From: Shewanella electrodiphila
Lineage (GTDB): Bacteria; Pseudomonadota; Gammaproteobacteria; Enterobacterales; Shewanellaceae
Reading direction: 5' to 3'
Assembly: GCF_023283985.1 (NCBI RefSeq)
Contig: NZ_JAKIKU010000005.1
Coordinates: 248,001 to 312,000 of the forward strand
DNA: 64,000 nucleotides
Shown: in pieces, positions 23,448 through 31,876 of the stretch
Layout of the letters: the number at the start of each line of letters is the position of its first letter
How positions within the stretch are numbered: the first letter of the stretch is position 1
The notes under the pieces: model-generated
Seen by the model: only the letters and a program-made list of their open reading frames with translations
Database searches by the model: none
What the model was told of the DNA's origin: nothing
Program-made: the position numbers and the translations under genes

Positions 23448-25031
23448 TTAAACATCACTGCTAGGTTGGTCAACAAATAGCACTGCAACACCGGCAATAA
23501 TCATAAATACACCACCCGTTATTAATGCGAAAATTGGCTGACCGTCAAACAAGGTTTTTAAAATCACGCCTAATACACTGGCAGCAAGTAGCTGGGGAAT
23601 AACAATAAAGAAGTTAAAAATCCCCATGAATACGCCCATTTTTTTCGGTGGTAAAATCCCCGATAACATTGCATAAGGAACTGAAAGAATTGATGCCCAC
23701 GCGATACCAACCCCAATCATTGGGATCCATAACAAAGCCGGATCTGTAATAAAGAAGAAGCTGATTAAACCAAGCCCACCTAAGGTAAGGTTAATGGTGT
23801 GAGCAAAACGAATACCGACGGCTTTAGCTAAAAAGGGAATGGCAATCGCGGCTAATGCAGCAAAGCCGTTATAAGAGGCAAATAACATCCCAACCCAATC
23901 TGCACCATCATTGTATGCTTTGGTTAATACATCTGATGTGCCGTAATGGTATGAGGTCACGGCTGAGGTGGTATAAATCCACATTGCAAATAGGGCAAAC
24001 CAAGAGAAAAATTGCACAATCGCCAGTTGGTGCATGGCTTTGGGCATATGAAATAAATCATCTACCACATTAAAAACCATTCCGAGTGACTCTCGTTCTG
24101 CAATGTTGGTGCTCGTCACTTTTTTGAGTGCCATTGAGCAGTACAGCTGAAGTGGACCAAAAGTGAAAATACCTATGGTGAGAATATACAGTTGTTTGTC
24201 CAAGTCAAAACCCATGACCAGGCCGGTTGCGATAGCGCCAACAGCCATCCATAAAAGCGCCGCAAACTGATACTGGCCAGCAGTACGCGAGCGTTGTTCG
24301 TCTGAGGTTTCTTTGCCGCTTTGGGCTTCATCTTGAGCTTGAAAAGCACTGATTTCTTCAGGTGAGTATTCTTTTGAAGAGATTACAGTCCAGCCAACAG
24401 CAAGAAATAGCACCGCGCCACCAAAGTAAAATGCATAGCGAACTGAGTCGGCTATTTGTCCTTCAGGTGCAGTATTCGCGACGTCAAAAAAGTTGGTTAA
24501 AATATAAGGTAGGGCAGAAGCAACAACGGCACCAATACCGATAAAGAAACTCTGCATTGCATAGCCTTGTGTGCGTTGGCTTTTTGGCAGGTTATCGCCT
24601 ACAAATGCTCGAAAGGGCTCCATAGCAATATTAATTGATGCATCCATAATCCATAGCATGCCAGCAGCAACCCAAAGTACGGGTGAGTGCGGCATGATGA
24701 ATAAGGCTAGTGTGGTACAGATTGCACCGATGAGAAAGTAAGGACGACGTCGCCCAAGACCATTCCATGTATTATCACTTAAGTACCCAATAATAGGTTG
24801 TACAATAAGGCCCGTAAGGGGAGCTGCAATCCATAGAATTGGTATTTCGTCTATTTCTGCGCCTAAGGTTTGAAATATGCGACTGACGTTGGCGTTTTGT
24901 AACGCAAAACCAAATTGGATCCCCAAAAATCCGAAGCACATGTTAAAAATTTGCCAGAAGCTTAATTCCGGTTGTTGACGACGCTGGATCTGTGTAGAAG
25001 CCTGAGGCTGGTTACTATTATCGACAGACAT
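23448..25031 (-). CDS. MFS oligosaccharide permease (SUC/SLC45-like), maltose candidate
   Basis: 527 residues with twelve hydrophobic helices. GLIVQPIIGYLSDNTWNGLGRRRPYFLIGA is the loop 2-3 signature of the sucrose/maltose H+ symporter group. I prefer the ATG at 25031 (MSVDNSNQ), which has AAGGA at good spacing, over the upstream possibility at 25076. It is the first gene of an operon with the GH15 glucoamylase. In related Shewanella pathways such a permease imports maltose. The leader contains an intrinsic terminator and the promoter region a LacI-type palindrome. Confidence 0.9.
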   Translation of the reverse strand: MSVDNSNQPQASTQIQRRQQPELSFWQIFNMCFGFLGIQFGFALQNANVSRIFQTLGAEIDEIPILWIAAPLTGLIVQPIIGYLSDNTWNGLGRRRPYFLIGAICTTLALFIMPHSPVLWVAAGMLWIMDASINIAMEPFRAFVGDNLPKSQRTQGYAMQSFFIGIGAVVASALPYILTNFFDVANTAPEGQIADSVRYAFYFGGAVLFLAVGWTVISSKEYSPEEISAFQAQDEAQSGKETSDEQRSRTAGQYQFAALLWMAVGAIATGLVMGFDLDKQLYILTIGIFTFGPLQLYCSMALKKVTSTNIAERESLGMVFNVVDDLFHMPKAMHQLAIVQFFSWFALFAMWIYTTSAVTSYHYGTSDVLTKAYNDGADWVGMLFASYNGFAALAAIAIPFLAKAVGIRFAHTINLTLGGLGLISFFFITDPALLWIPMIGVGIAWASILSVPYAMLSGILPPKKMGVFMGIFNFFIVIPQLLAASVLGVILKTLFDGQPIFALITGGVFMIIAGVAVLFVDQPSSDV

Positions 25032-25141
25032 GATTATTCCTTTATCTTCCATTTTAAATGGCTCGTTCAGCATCAAGGCTGAATTCTTATTTTACTAGTG
25101 GCTATCGCTAGGTGCTTAATACGTCTGATAAAACGATAGTT

Positions 25142-25185
25142 AAAAAAATGGCGAATACTCATCTCCCTTAGACGGGTATTCGCCA
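25142..25185 (-). terminator. Intrinsic terminator inside the leader of the permease operon
   Basis: Stem TGGCGAATAC (25149-25158) with GTATTCGCCA (25176-25185), followed on the minus strand by seven T (25148-25142). It lies about 110 bases upstream of the permease start and downstream of the LacI-type palindrome at 25363, so transcripts from that promoter must pass it. It could be an attenuator, or end a small RNA or GH97 read-through. Confidence 0.8.
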
Positions 25186-25209
25186 AAGACCTCGTATTGA
25201 TATCTTCGG

Positions 25210-25272
25210 TTGATAATGAAGTTATCAAAGGTACTCAAAACCTGACACAATCCGATGAAGGTGATGTGTCAG
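25210..25272 (-). promoter_or_regulatory. Paired hairpins in the permease leader
   Basis: Two further stems precede the terminator on the minus strand: CTGACACA/TGTGTCAG (25242-25249 with 25265-25272, 15-base loop) and TTGATAA/TTATCAA (25210-25216 with 25222-25228). Together with the terminator they give a structured leader of roughly 180 nt. No known riboswitch class is recognised by eye. Confidence 0.6.
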
Positions 25273-25362
25273 TAACGACCTAGCCCAATCCATCCCCACA
25301 AGCAGAGGAAGAAATTTAGCAGGTTTTATATTAGCCTTGAGGCGGAATTTGGCACAACTCAT

Positions 25363-25376
25363 TACATACGTATTCA
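25363..25376. promoter_or_regulatory. LacI-type operator in the permease-GH15 promoter
   Basis: TACATACGTATTCA, a variant of the 14-bp palindrome found four times around the maltodextrin genes. On the minus strand its TATGTA half can serve as a -10 element, with TTGTGC 16 bases upstream as -35, so a bound repressor would block the promoter. Confidence 0.7.
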
Positions 25377-25591
25377 TCATTTATGCACAACGAAAAGTGA
25401 TCATACTTGTAACAGATAGGCAGCAGTGTTGGTGCTAGCATTGTATTTAAGAATGAAATATAAGGCACTGTAAATGAAGAAAAACCTGAAGGCAATGAAG
25501 ACATTGCACAACAGGCTTTTGGGGGAGATTGTTAAATTAATTGGTTCGTTAAACAATATAACGAGTAAAGCATTGATAACGGGTTTAACTA

Positions 25592-25642
25592 ACGATGCAA
25601 CCTAGCCAGCGATGTAAACTAGCAAGCGATGTAAACGTAAGT
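25592..25642. repeat. Three tandem 17-bp repeats after the GH97 gene
   Basis: Units 25592-25608, 25609-25625 and 25626-25642 share the core GATGYAAMC; the last two have AGCGATGTAAAC in common exactly. They sit just beyond the GH97 stop codon (25660 side). No function is evident. Confidence 0.7.
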
Positions 25643-25659
25643 CATGAGCCTAATCCAAA

Positions 25660-27753
25660 TCACAAAGCTTTGAAGCGAATCGCAGTGCCGCCACTGCTAG
25701 CAAGTGATAAGCTCAATTCATCTTTTGCGGTGACAGTCTTGGTTTCAATCACATAATCATAGGGATTGGCTTCCCAATTCGCTTTATCACCATCACGATA
25801 AATTTGCGCTTGATATTGTTTATCTGCTCCTAAGAAATCGAGCTTAATGACGACTTTACGTGGACTTTCGTCTGTCAGCGCACCGAGATACCAATCTTCT
25901 GATGCACGGTCTTTGCGGGCAAAGGCGACATAATCACCGATTTCTCCCGCTACAGCGATACTCTCACTCCAATCCGTAGGTACGTCCTGAATAAACTGAA
26001 ATGCATCTAATCTTTCTACATAATTTCTTGGTAAATCAGCGGCCATTTGAATCGGGCTGTATAACACCACATACAAGGCTAATTGTTTTGTAAGGGTGGT
26101 TTGTACGCGGTTCACTGCATCTAAGCCCTTAGGAGCTAAGTCGAAAATACCAGGAGTGAAATCCATTGGGCCTGACAACATACGGGTATATGGCAAAATA
26201 GCGGTATGTTCTGGATTGTTAGGCGGTGTGCCCCAAGCATTAAACTCTTGTCCACGGGCACCTTCTCTGGCAATCCAGTTCGGATAGGTTCGACGAAGAC
26301 CGGTATCTTTTACTGGTTCATGAGTATTGATACTGATCCCGCGTTTAGCGGCCTCAGTGACGCTATGGAGGTATTCGTTCACCATAAACTGACCATCGTG
26401 CCATTCGTGGCGAGTTATACCATTTTCGTCGATACGCTTAATATCACCGCCATCAGCAACGTAACCTGTTTTAATTTGAGTCACATCGTGCTTTTTATAC
26501 AGGTCGTAAGCGTCGCTCATCTGGTTACGGTAGTTGGTAACTGAACCAGAGGTTTCATGGTGACCAATTAATCGCACATTTTTGCTCGCGCCATATTCAC
26601 TTACTGCGTCGATATCAAAATCATCATAGGGTTTAGTAAAGCTGAAAACATCGCCATTATGAAACCAGCTACCATCCCAACCGATATTCCAACCCTCGAC
26701 CAGCACGCCATCAAAGCCATATTTGGCGGCAAAGTCCATATAGCGTTTAGTCTCGCTGGTGGTTGCGCCATGTTTTTCACCCGATCCCCAAGTGTTTTCA
26801 TTCAAATGCATGCCCCACCAAATACCAACATATTTTCCTGGTTGCACCCAAGAGACATCGCCGAGTTTATTGGGCTCGTTAAGGTTGAGGATTAAATCTG
26901 AATTGAGCAAGCCTGTCGCTTTATCGGCTATTTGAATCGTACGCCATGGGGTGGTAAATCCGGGTGCTGTTTTAACTAATATACCGTCAGACCATGGGGT
27001 TAAATCAGCTTTTAATGTGCCGTCTCTGCGTTGATCTAGCACCATAGCTGCGTAATCGGTTAAGGCGGCTTCATGAATACTTAAATGGGTGCCACTCTTT
27101 AGTTTGTATGTGAATGGTGTATGTGCGCGGTCGACCTTATTAACACTTGTGGTGTTATATAAATATTCGTAACGGTTCCAACCACGCCCAGGGATCCACC
27201 AAGCTGTTGCATTATGGGCATCAGGTACTGAAAATTCAGTGAGCTCGTTAATTATATTAAGCGATGTAACATCGGCGAGAGAGGCTTGTTTAGGGACGGT
27301 ATATCTAAAGCCAATACCGTCATCAAAGGTTTTAAATTCAAGCGTAAACTCATAGGTGCCATTTGAAAATGTTGTGGTGAGTTTATTGTGCTGATCAAGT
27401 ACCCATTCTCGTTCGCCCCAGGGCTGCTGCCAACGGGTAGAGGATGACTCAATATCAGATGACTTAATTTCAAAACCGCTGCCGAATTCCCCCAAAGACT
27501 GAAATACCAAACCTAAACGTGAATTTAATACTGCATCTTGGCCATTAAAGCTGACTTTATACTCTGGTCTATCACCATCATCAGTAAGGCTGACAAGAAT
27601 TTTTTTATCAGGCGAGCTGACGGTTACAGTTTGGGCATGCACATGAGTATGGGTTGCAAAGAGTGTTAGGGCGCTCAATGTCGTTAGTAGAGCTCGCTTA
27701 CAGTTGATGTTTGATGTAATTGAATGCTGCTTGTTATTTGAAGCGAATAACAT
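25660..27753 (-). CDS. GH97 alpha-glucosidase (SusB-like)
   Basis: 697 residues with a signal peptide (LLTTLSALTLFATHTHVHA-QT). The N-terminal beta domain is followed by a TIM barrel. KYGFDGVLVEGWNIGWDG, NTHEPVKDTGLRRTYPN and the acidic EGARGQEFNAW match the inverting SusB subgroup of GH97, in which Glu residues act as acid and base with calcium. It cleaves alpha-1,4 and other alpha-glucosidic bonds of maltooligosaccharides in the periplasm. Its promoter region has its own copy of the LacI-type palindrome, so it is a separate unit of the same regulon. Confidence 0.94.
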   Translation of the reverse strand: MLFASNNKQHSITSNINCKRALLTTLSALTLFATHTHVHAQTVTVSSPDKKILVSLTDDGDRPEYKVSFNGQDAVLNSRLGLVFQSLGEFGSGFEIKSSDIESSSTRWQQPWGEREWVLDQHNKLTTTFSNGTYEFTLEFKTFDDGIGFRYTVPKQASLADVTSLNIINELTEFSVPDAHNATAWWIPGRGWNRYEYLYNTTSVNKVDRAHTPFTYKLKSGTHLSIHEAALTDYAAMVLDQRRDGTLKADLTPWSDGILVKTAPGFTTPWRTIQIADKATGLLNSDLILNLNEPNKLGDVSWVQPGKYVGIWWGMHLNENTWGSGEKHGATTSETKRYMDFAAKYGFDGVLVEGWNIGWDGSWFHNGDVFSFTKPYDDFDIDAVSEYGASKNVRLIGHHETSGSVTNYRNQMSDAYDLYKKHDVTQIKTGYVADGGDIKRIDENGITRHEWHDGQFMVNEYLHSVTEAAKRGISINTHEPVKDTGLRRTYPNWIAREGARGQEFNAWGTPPNNPEHTAILPYTRMLSGPMDFTPGIFDLAPKGLDAVNRVQTTLTKQLALYVVLYSPIQMAADLPRNYVERLDAFQFIQDVPTDWSESIAVAGEIGDYVAFARKDRASEDWYLGALTDESPRKVVIKLDFLGADKQYQAQIYRDGDKANWEANPYDYVIETKTVTAKDELSLSLASSGGTAIRFKAL

Positions 27754-28216
27754 TGTGACTCCATTTTATTATTTGTATTTCCTTAACCCATAGTAGAGCT
27801 GTTAATTATTCAGCTGCAATTTATTGCATACGTATTCAGATAAGCGCCTTTTAAATTATGAGTATTTATATTAATAAATACGAATTTAGCAATTTACTTT
27901 GAGTACAGTTTGCTAAAAAAATAACTGTTAAAAAACATAAGTATGTAAGATTTTTATTGTTGTATCAGGGGAGGTGTGTTAGTGAGTTGATGGGTAGAGG
28001 TGTTGACTGATACGAGTGTTACTAACATGTATGAGATAGTAACGTCTTTGTGATTAAAATTGAGAAATTTACATTGTCAAATTTGTAAATGATTATTGCG
28101 GTTGAAGTCTTGGATTTTGTTAAATCTTTGAACTGTTAGTGTTTTTTGTATGTTTTTTTACGTAGTTGATTTTGTGATTGTTATGATTTTTTCGAGAATA
28201 AAAAAAAGGAAATACC
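27754..28216. other. Divergent intergenic region, GH97 / molybdoenzyme
   Basis: 463 bp without a gene. It contains the operator at 27825, an 8-bp inverted repeat GTATTTAT/ATAAATAC (27862-27869 with 27874-27881), and a long AT-rich leader for the molybdoenzyme operon ending in AAGGA six bases before its ATG. I see no convincing FNR, NarP or CRP site. Confidence 0.6.
27825..27838. promoter_or_regulatory. LacI-type operator upstream of GH97
   Basis: TGCATACGTATTCA, matching the perfect copy at 41495 in 13 of 14 bases. On the minus strand TATGCA occupies a likely -10 position, as in the permease promoter. Confidence 0.75.
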
Positions 28217-30496
28217 ATGGCAATGAACAGACGCAGTTTTATAAAGGGCAGTAGTGCTTTTGCATTTTCAGCCAGTATCATGGGGTGCTCTAATAGCAGT
28301 GATGATGACATTGTTGAAGAACCGCCAGTAGTTGAGCCACCAATCGAAGTGCCACCTGAAGAAAGTATTCCAGATGGTGTTTATCATACGACATGTCCAC
28401 GTAACTGTGGTGATCGATGTAGCCTTATGGTTACAACAAAAGATGGTGTTGCAGTATCAATTACGGGTGATACAACTCACCCTGTAACTGCTGGTACACC
28501 CTGTGTGAAAGGTCACTCTTACCTCCAATCAGTTTATAGTCCAGATCGTATCCAGCAACCAATGAAGCGTGTAGGCCCTCGTGGACCTGGCGCAACATTT
28601 GAACCTATTTCATGGGAAGATGCTTACGCTCAAATAGCAAGCCGTTTAAACGAAATTATCAACACAGATGGCGGTAATGCAATCGTTCCTTATTCTTATT
28701 CTGGTTATAGTGGTATCAGTGCAGGAACAGGTGCTAATCGATTTTTTAACCGCATCGCAGGTCGTAACTTGCAACGCAATATTTGTGCAAGCGCTGGCTA
28801 CTCTGGCATGAGTTCGATATTGGGTGAATTTAATGGCCCAAGCCCTGAAGACTATGCGAATACAAAATGCTTTGTTTCTTGGGGTACCAATGAGCAAGCA
28901 ACCAATATTCATCACCTTAAATTTATCAATGAAGCACGTGATAACGGCGCGAAAGTATTAGTTGTTAACCCAGCTCGTACCCCATTAGCATCGCAAGCTG
29001 ATATTTGGTTACAGCCAACCCCTGGTACTGATGCGACGTTAGTTGTGGGTATTAGTAAAATTATCATTGAAGAAAACCTTCATGACACAGCATTTATTGC
29101 TGCAAACACGCAAGATTATGATGCATTAGTTGCACGTCTTGCTGAGTTTACTCATGAAGAAATTGAATTAGAAACTGGTGTATCTAAAAGCGAATATCAA
29201 GAATTTGCCAGAGCATATGCACAAGCAGATTGTGCAATGATCCGTATTGGTTATGGTATACAACGTACATTGAATGGCGGCCGTATGGTTAAAGCTATTC
29301 CAACAATAGCAGCTTTGACTGGCAATATTGGTAAAGTCGGTGCAGGCGTTGTGTACTTGAATGTTATGTCAGGCGGTTTATTTGATTGGGGTTATAGCGG
29401 CGCAAGCCATTTGACGCCAGAAGGTGCTGAACGTGGCACTGTCAGTATCAATGAAATCGGTAAGTTCTTGTTACCTGAAGATTATCAACATGAAAACGGT
29501 TTAGTTGGTCCAATTTCTTATGGTGAGCCTTCAGATCCAATCAAAGCGATGATTGTTTACTCTAGTAACCCTATGGCCATTGCACCAAATACTGATTTAA
29601 TTGAAAAAGGTCTAATGCGCGATGACTTATTCTTAGTCGGTATTGATTTGTTCCAAACAGATACTATGGATTATGTAGATTACTTATTACCTACATCTAG
29701 CTACATGGAACAGTCTAACTTAATCGATAGTTACCAATGTTATTACGCTAAGCATAGTGCAAAAGCGATAATGCAATTGCATGACTCAAAACCAGATACC
29801 GTTATCTTTAACGAATTAGCGAAAGCAATGGGCTTTGATGATGTTGAGTTTGATGAATCTATTGATGACATCTTGCGAAACACTTGGAAAGGTAATATTA
29901 GTTACGACGAACTTCTAGTTCAAAAATGGGATAGCCCTATTGTTGATTACCCATACCGTAAAGATTTAGTTTTCCCGACAACAAGTGGCAAGATTGAATT
30001 TAAAGATACCAGTAATAAGTATTTTGATTCTGAGAAATTCAACCCTGTCATCGATACAGGCACTCCAGAAAGTAATGAGTATGACGATAAAGGAATGACC
30101 GATGCTGAAAAAGCACGTGAATTCAGATTGTTATCTCCAGCGCATGCTAAGTTAAGTAACTCACAATGGGCCAATGTTAAGTACATTGCAGGCACATTCC
30201 CACAACACACTGTTTATGTACATCCGTCAGATGCAGGTGCTAAAGGCATTAGCGACGGTGATGAAGTGATTGTAACTGCTAGTCGCTATGGCAGTGCGGA
30301 CGTTCAAATTCAGTACGTTGCAAGGGTTGAAGAAATGACACCTAAGGGCACAGTATTTATTTGGAAAAACGCTTGGAAAAAACTTAATGAAAACGGAAGT
30401 AACACATCAGTTAACCAGCTAACAAACTGTGACTTAACCGATATGAACTATGGTTCAACTTTCCATGCAACCCGTGTTGATATCGCACTGGCGTAA
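28217..30496 (+). CDS. Tat-exported lipoprotein molybdopterin oxidoreductase (DMSO reductase superfamily)
   Basis: 759 residues. The leader has a twin-arginine motif (NRRSFIKG) that ends in a lipobox at Cys24 (SIMGC), so the folded enzyme is exported and lipid-anchored; an acidic Pro-rich linker (31-50) follows. An FS0 cluster is bound by C60, C64, C68 and C96 (CX3CX3CX27C). At the molybdenum-ligand position the sequence is RNICASAGYSG: C190 resembles the Cys of NapA-type enzymes, while S192 falls close to the Ser of DmsA, so the substrate is open. C-terminal molybdopterin motifs (LLSPAHAKLSN, HPSDAGAKGISDGD) are present. It pairs with a DmsB-like ferredoxin. Confidence 0.9.
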   Translation: MAMNRRSFIKGSSAFAFSASIMGCSNSSDDDIVEEPPVVEPPIEVPPEESIPDGVYHTTCPRNCGDRCSLMVTTKDGVAVSITGDTTHPVTAGTPCVKGHSYLQSVYSPDRIQQPMKRVGPRGPGATFEPISWEDAYAQIASRLNEIINTDGGNAIVPYSYSGYSGISAGTGANRFFNRIAGRNLQRNICASAGYSGMSSILGEFNGPSPEDYANTKCFVSWGTNEQATNIHHLKFINEARDNGAKVLVVNPARTPLASQADIWLQPTPGTDATLVVGISKIIIEENLHDTAFIAANTQDYDALVARLAEFTHEEIELETGVSKSEYQEFARAYAQADCAMIRIGYGIQRTLNGGRMVKAIPTIAALTGNIGKVGAGVVYLNVMSGGLFDWGYSGASHLTPEGAERGTVSINEIGKFLLPEDYQHENGLVGPISYGEPSDPIKAMIVYSSNPMAIAPNTDLIEKGLMRDDLFLVGIDLFQTDTMDYVDYLLPTSSYMEQSNLIDSYQCYYAKHSAKAIMQLHDSKPDTVIFNELAKAMGFDDVEFDESIDDILRNTWKGNISYDELLVQKWDSPIVDYPYRKDLVFPTTSGKIEFKDTSNKYFDSEKFNPVIDTGTPESNEYDDKGMTDAEKAREFRLLSPAHAKLSNSQWANVKYIAGTFPQHTVYVHPSDAGAKGISDGDEVIVTASRYGSADVQIQYVARVEEMTPKGTVFIWKNAWKKLNENGSNTSVNQLTNCDLTDMNYGSTFHATRVDIALA

Positions 30497-30520
30497 TTAT
30501 AATCATTAAGGAATTTTCTA

Positions 30521-31063
30521 ATGACTGAACAAAAAGTTTTTGTATTTCGCCAAGAAAACTGTGTTGGCTGTGAAGCGTGTACAGTGTCATGCCAAGCGGG
30601 TAAAGATGCGAATGAATTTGTAACGCTAAGAGATGTATCTCAAGGCGAGAAAACTAATAACTTAGGTAGAGAGGTTGCCGTTTTTCTATCGCAATCTTGT
30701 CATCACTGTGAAGACCCTGTTTGTGTGGCAAAATGTCCTCAAGGTGCAATGAAAAAGCGGGAAGATGGTATTGTTTACATCGATGATACTCTGTGTGTTG
30801 GTTGCGGCATGTGTAGTTTAGTATGTCCATACGATGCACCTAAAATTGATGCTAAGCGTGGCATTCTTTCAAAATGTGACATGTGTAAAGACAGACTTGA
30901 TGCCGGAGAAAAGCCTTTCTGTGTTCAAGGTTGTCCTGTGCAAGTACTCGATGTTATGGACCAATCTGAAGCATTAAGCTTACCTGGTGCAAGTCTAAGT
31001 GGTGATGGCCATGAAGATTTAGGTACAGGACCAACTACTGTATTTATTAAATTAAGAAATTAG
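30521..31063 (+). CDS. Four-cluster ferredoxin subunit (DmsB-like)
   Basis: 180 residues with 16 cysteines in four groups: CVGCEACTVSC, CHHCEDPVCVAKC, CVGCGMCSLVC and CDMCKDR...CVQGC. This is the electron-transfer subunit of molybdoenzymes of the DMSO reductase superfamily. It has no signal peptide and should be co-exported with the Tat-borne catalytic subunit. It starts 24 bases after it. No membrane-anchor (DmsC/NrfD) gene follows, so electrons must come from another quinol or cytochrome partner encoded elsewhere. Confidence 0.93.
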   Translation: MTEQKVFVFRQENCVGCEACTVSCQAGKDANEFVTLRDVSQGEKTNNLGREVAVFLSQSCHHCEDPVCVAKCPQGAMKKREDGIVYIDDTLCVGCGMCSLVCPYDAPKIDAKRGILSKCDMCKDRLDAGEKPFCVQGCPVQVLDVMDQSEALSLPGASLSGDGHEDLGTGPTTVFIKLRN

Positions 31064-31078
31064 TATCACAAAGATATT

Positions 31079-31110
31079 AACAGCCTAAAGTATAATTACT
31101 TTAGGCTGTT
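31079..31110 (+). terminator. First of two tandem terminators
   Basis: Perfect 14-bp stem (31079-31092 with 31097-31110, TAAT loop), 15 bases after the ferredoxin stop codon. The following tail is only CTTAAAT. Confidence 0.75.
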
Positions 31111-31128
31111 CTTAAATAAATTGATAAT

Positions 31129-31155
31129 AAAAATCCAGCTAATGCTGGATTTTTT
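31129..31155 (+). terminator. Second tandem terminator
   Basis: AAAAATCCAGC and GCTGGATTTTT with a TAAT loop and a run of T. It closes the two-gene molybdoenzyme transcript, separating it from the chaperone gene. Confidence 0.9.
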
Positions 31156-31251
31156 GTTCAGACAAGTGTTATTTAGAAAACTGTAATGAGGTTGGCTGTT
31201 ATATAATTTACATTTCTATAAAGTTATAACTAGTCATCAATTCGTATTAGT

Positions 31252-31695
31252 TTATACCTTAAAGCGACTACTTCTACGTTGATTGATATTTTTTATATGC
31301 TTATCCCAGTTATTTGCTACTTGAATAACAGAGCTTGCATGGTCTAATAACTCTTGGTTATGTGATAAATCAATATCTAAAGCAAACTCCCTTGCTAAGG
31401 CAATGATAGAGTAATCTATTTTATTCATGGTTTGTTGATTAACGCTTTTATTGATTAGCATACTGAAACCAGAAAAGAATGCGCCTAACAGCTCTGCTTC
31501 TGTTAACGTAGTAGGTAAGGGGTTAATTCGTCTAAAGTCAGTAATAACAAGGCTGGCTAGCTTTCTACTTATGTCATCAACAGACTTTGCTGGGTTAGAT
31601 GATGATTTCCAGACAGATTCATTAACTAAGCTTTTTTCTATCGCGCTAGCTAACTCTGCTGCGCGCCACCTTTCTTTAAAACTCATTATTAACAT
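31252..31695 (-). CDS. Hypothetical helical protein inside the molybdoenzyme cassette
   Basis: About 147 residues from the ATG at 31695, which has TTAGGT at fair spacing; ATGs at 31710 and 31686 and a TTG at 31722 are alternatives. I do not recognise a family. The protein has no signal peptide or membrane helix and is predicted mostly helical, with a basic C-terminus (NQRRSSRFKV). It lies on the opposite strand between the ferredoxin gene and the TorD-like chaperone gene, so it is either a regulator or accessory of the cassette or an unrelated passenger. Confidence 0.65.
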   Translation of the reverse strand: MLIMSFKERWRAAELASAIEKSLVNESVWKSSSNPAKSVDDISRKLASLVITDFRRINPLPTTLTEAELLGAFFSGFSMLINKSVNQQTMNKIDYSIIALAREFALDIDLSHNQELLDHASSVIQVANNWDKHIKNINQRRSSRFKV

Positions 31696-31876
31696 AAATC
31701 TACCTAACATGTTTAATAGCAATCATTTCATCATACGAGTTATTGAAAATAGAATGATGATCTAAGTCACTGTATTAAATAAATCGTACTAATTGTTTTA
31801 TATAAATTGGAACGTATCACAGATATAAATAATAACCTGAAATACTATGAAGGTAAGTAAATAATAAGGAAATAAC

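Noticed and set aside
25225-25362. 45-codon minus-strand frame in the permease leader, a possible leader peptide
   Set aside because: Its ATG lies at or before the transcription start expected from the -10 in the operator, and there is no ribosome site. Other frames in the same stretch are also open, so coding is not supported.
26206-26544. 112-codon plus-strand frame inside GH97
   Set aside because: Antisense shadow of a strongly supported glycosidase gene.
28020-28200. Possible CRP or FNR half-sites (TGTGATTA, TTGTGATT) before the molybdoenzyme operon
   Set aside because: Only half-sites match and the second halves are poor; anaerobic control is likely by function but not shown by sequence.
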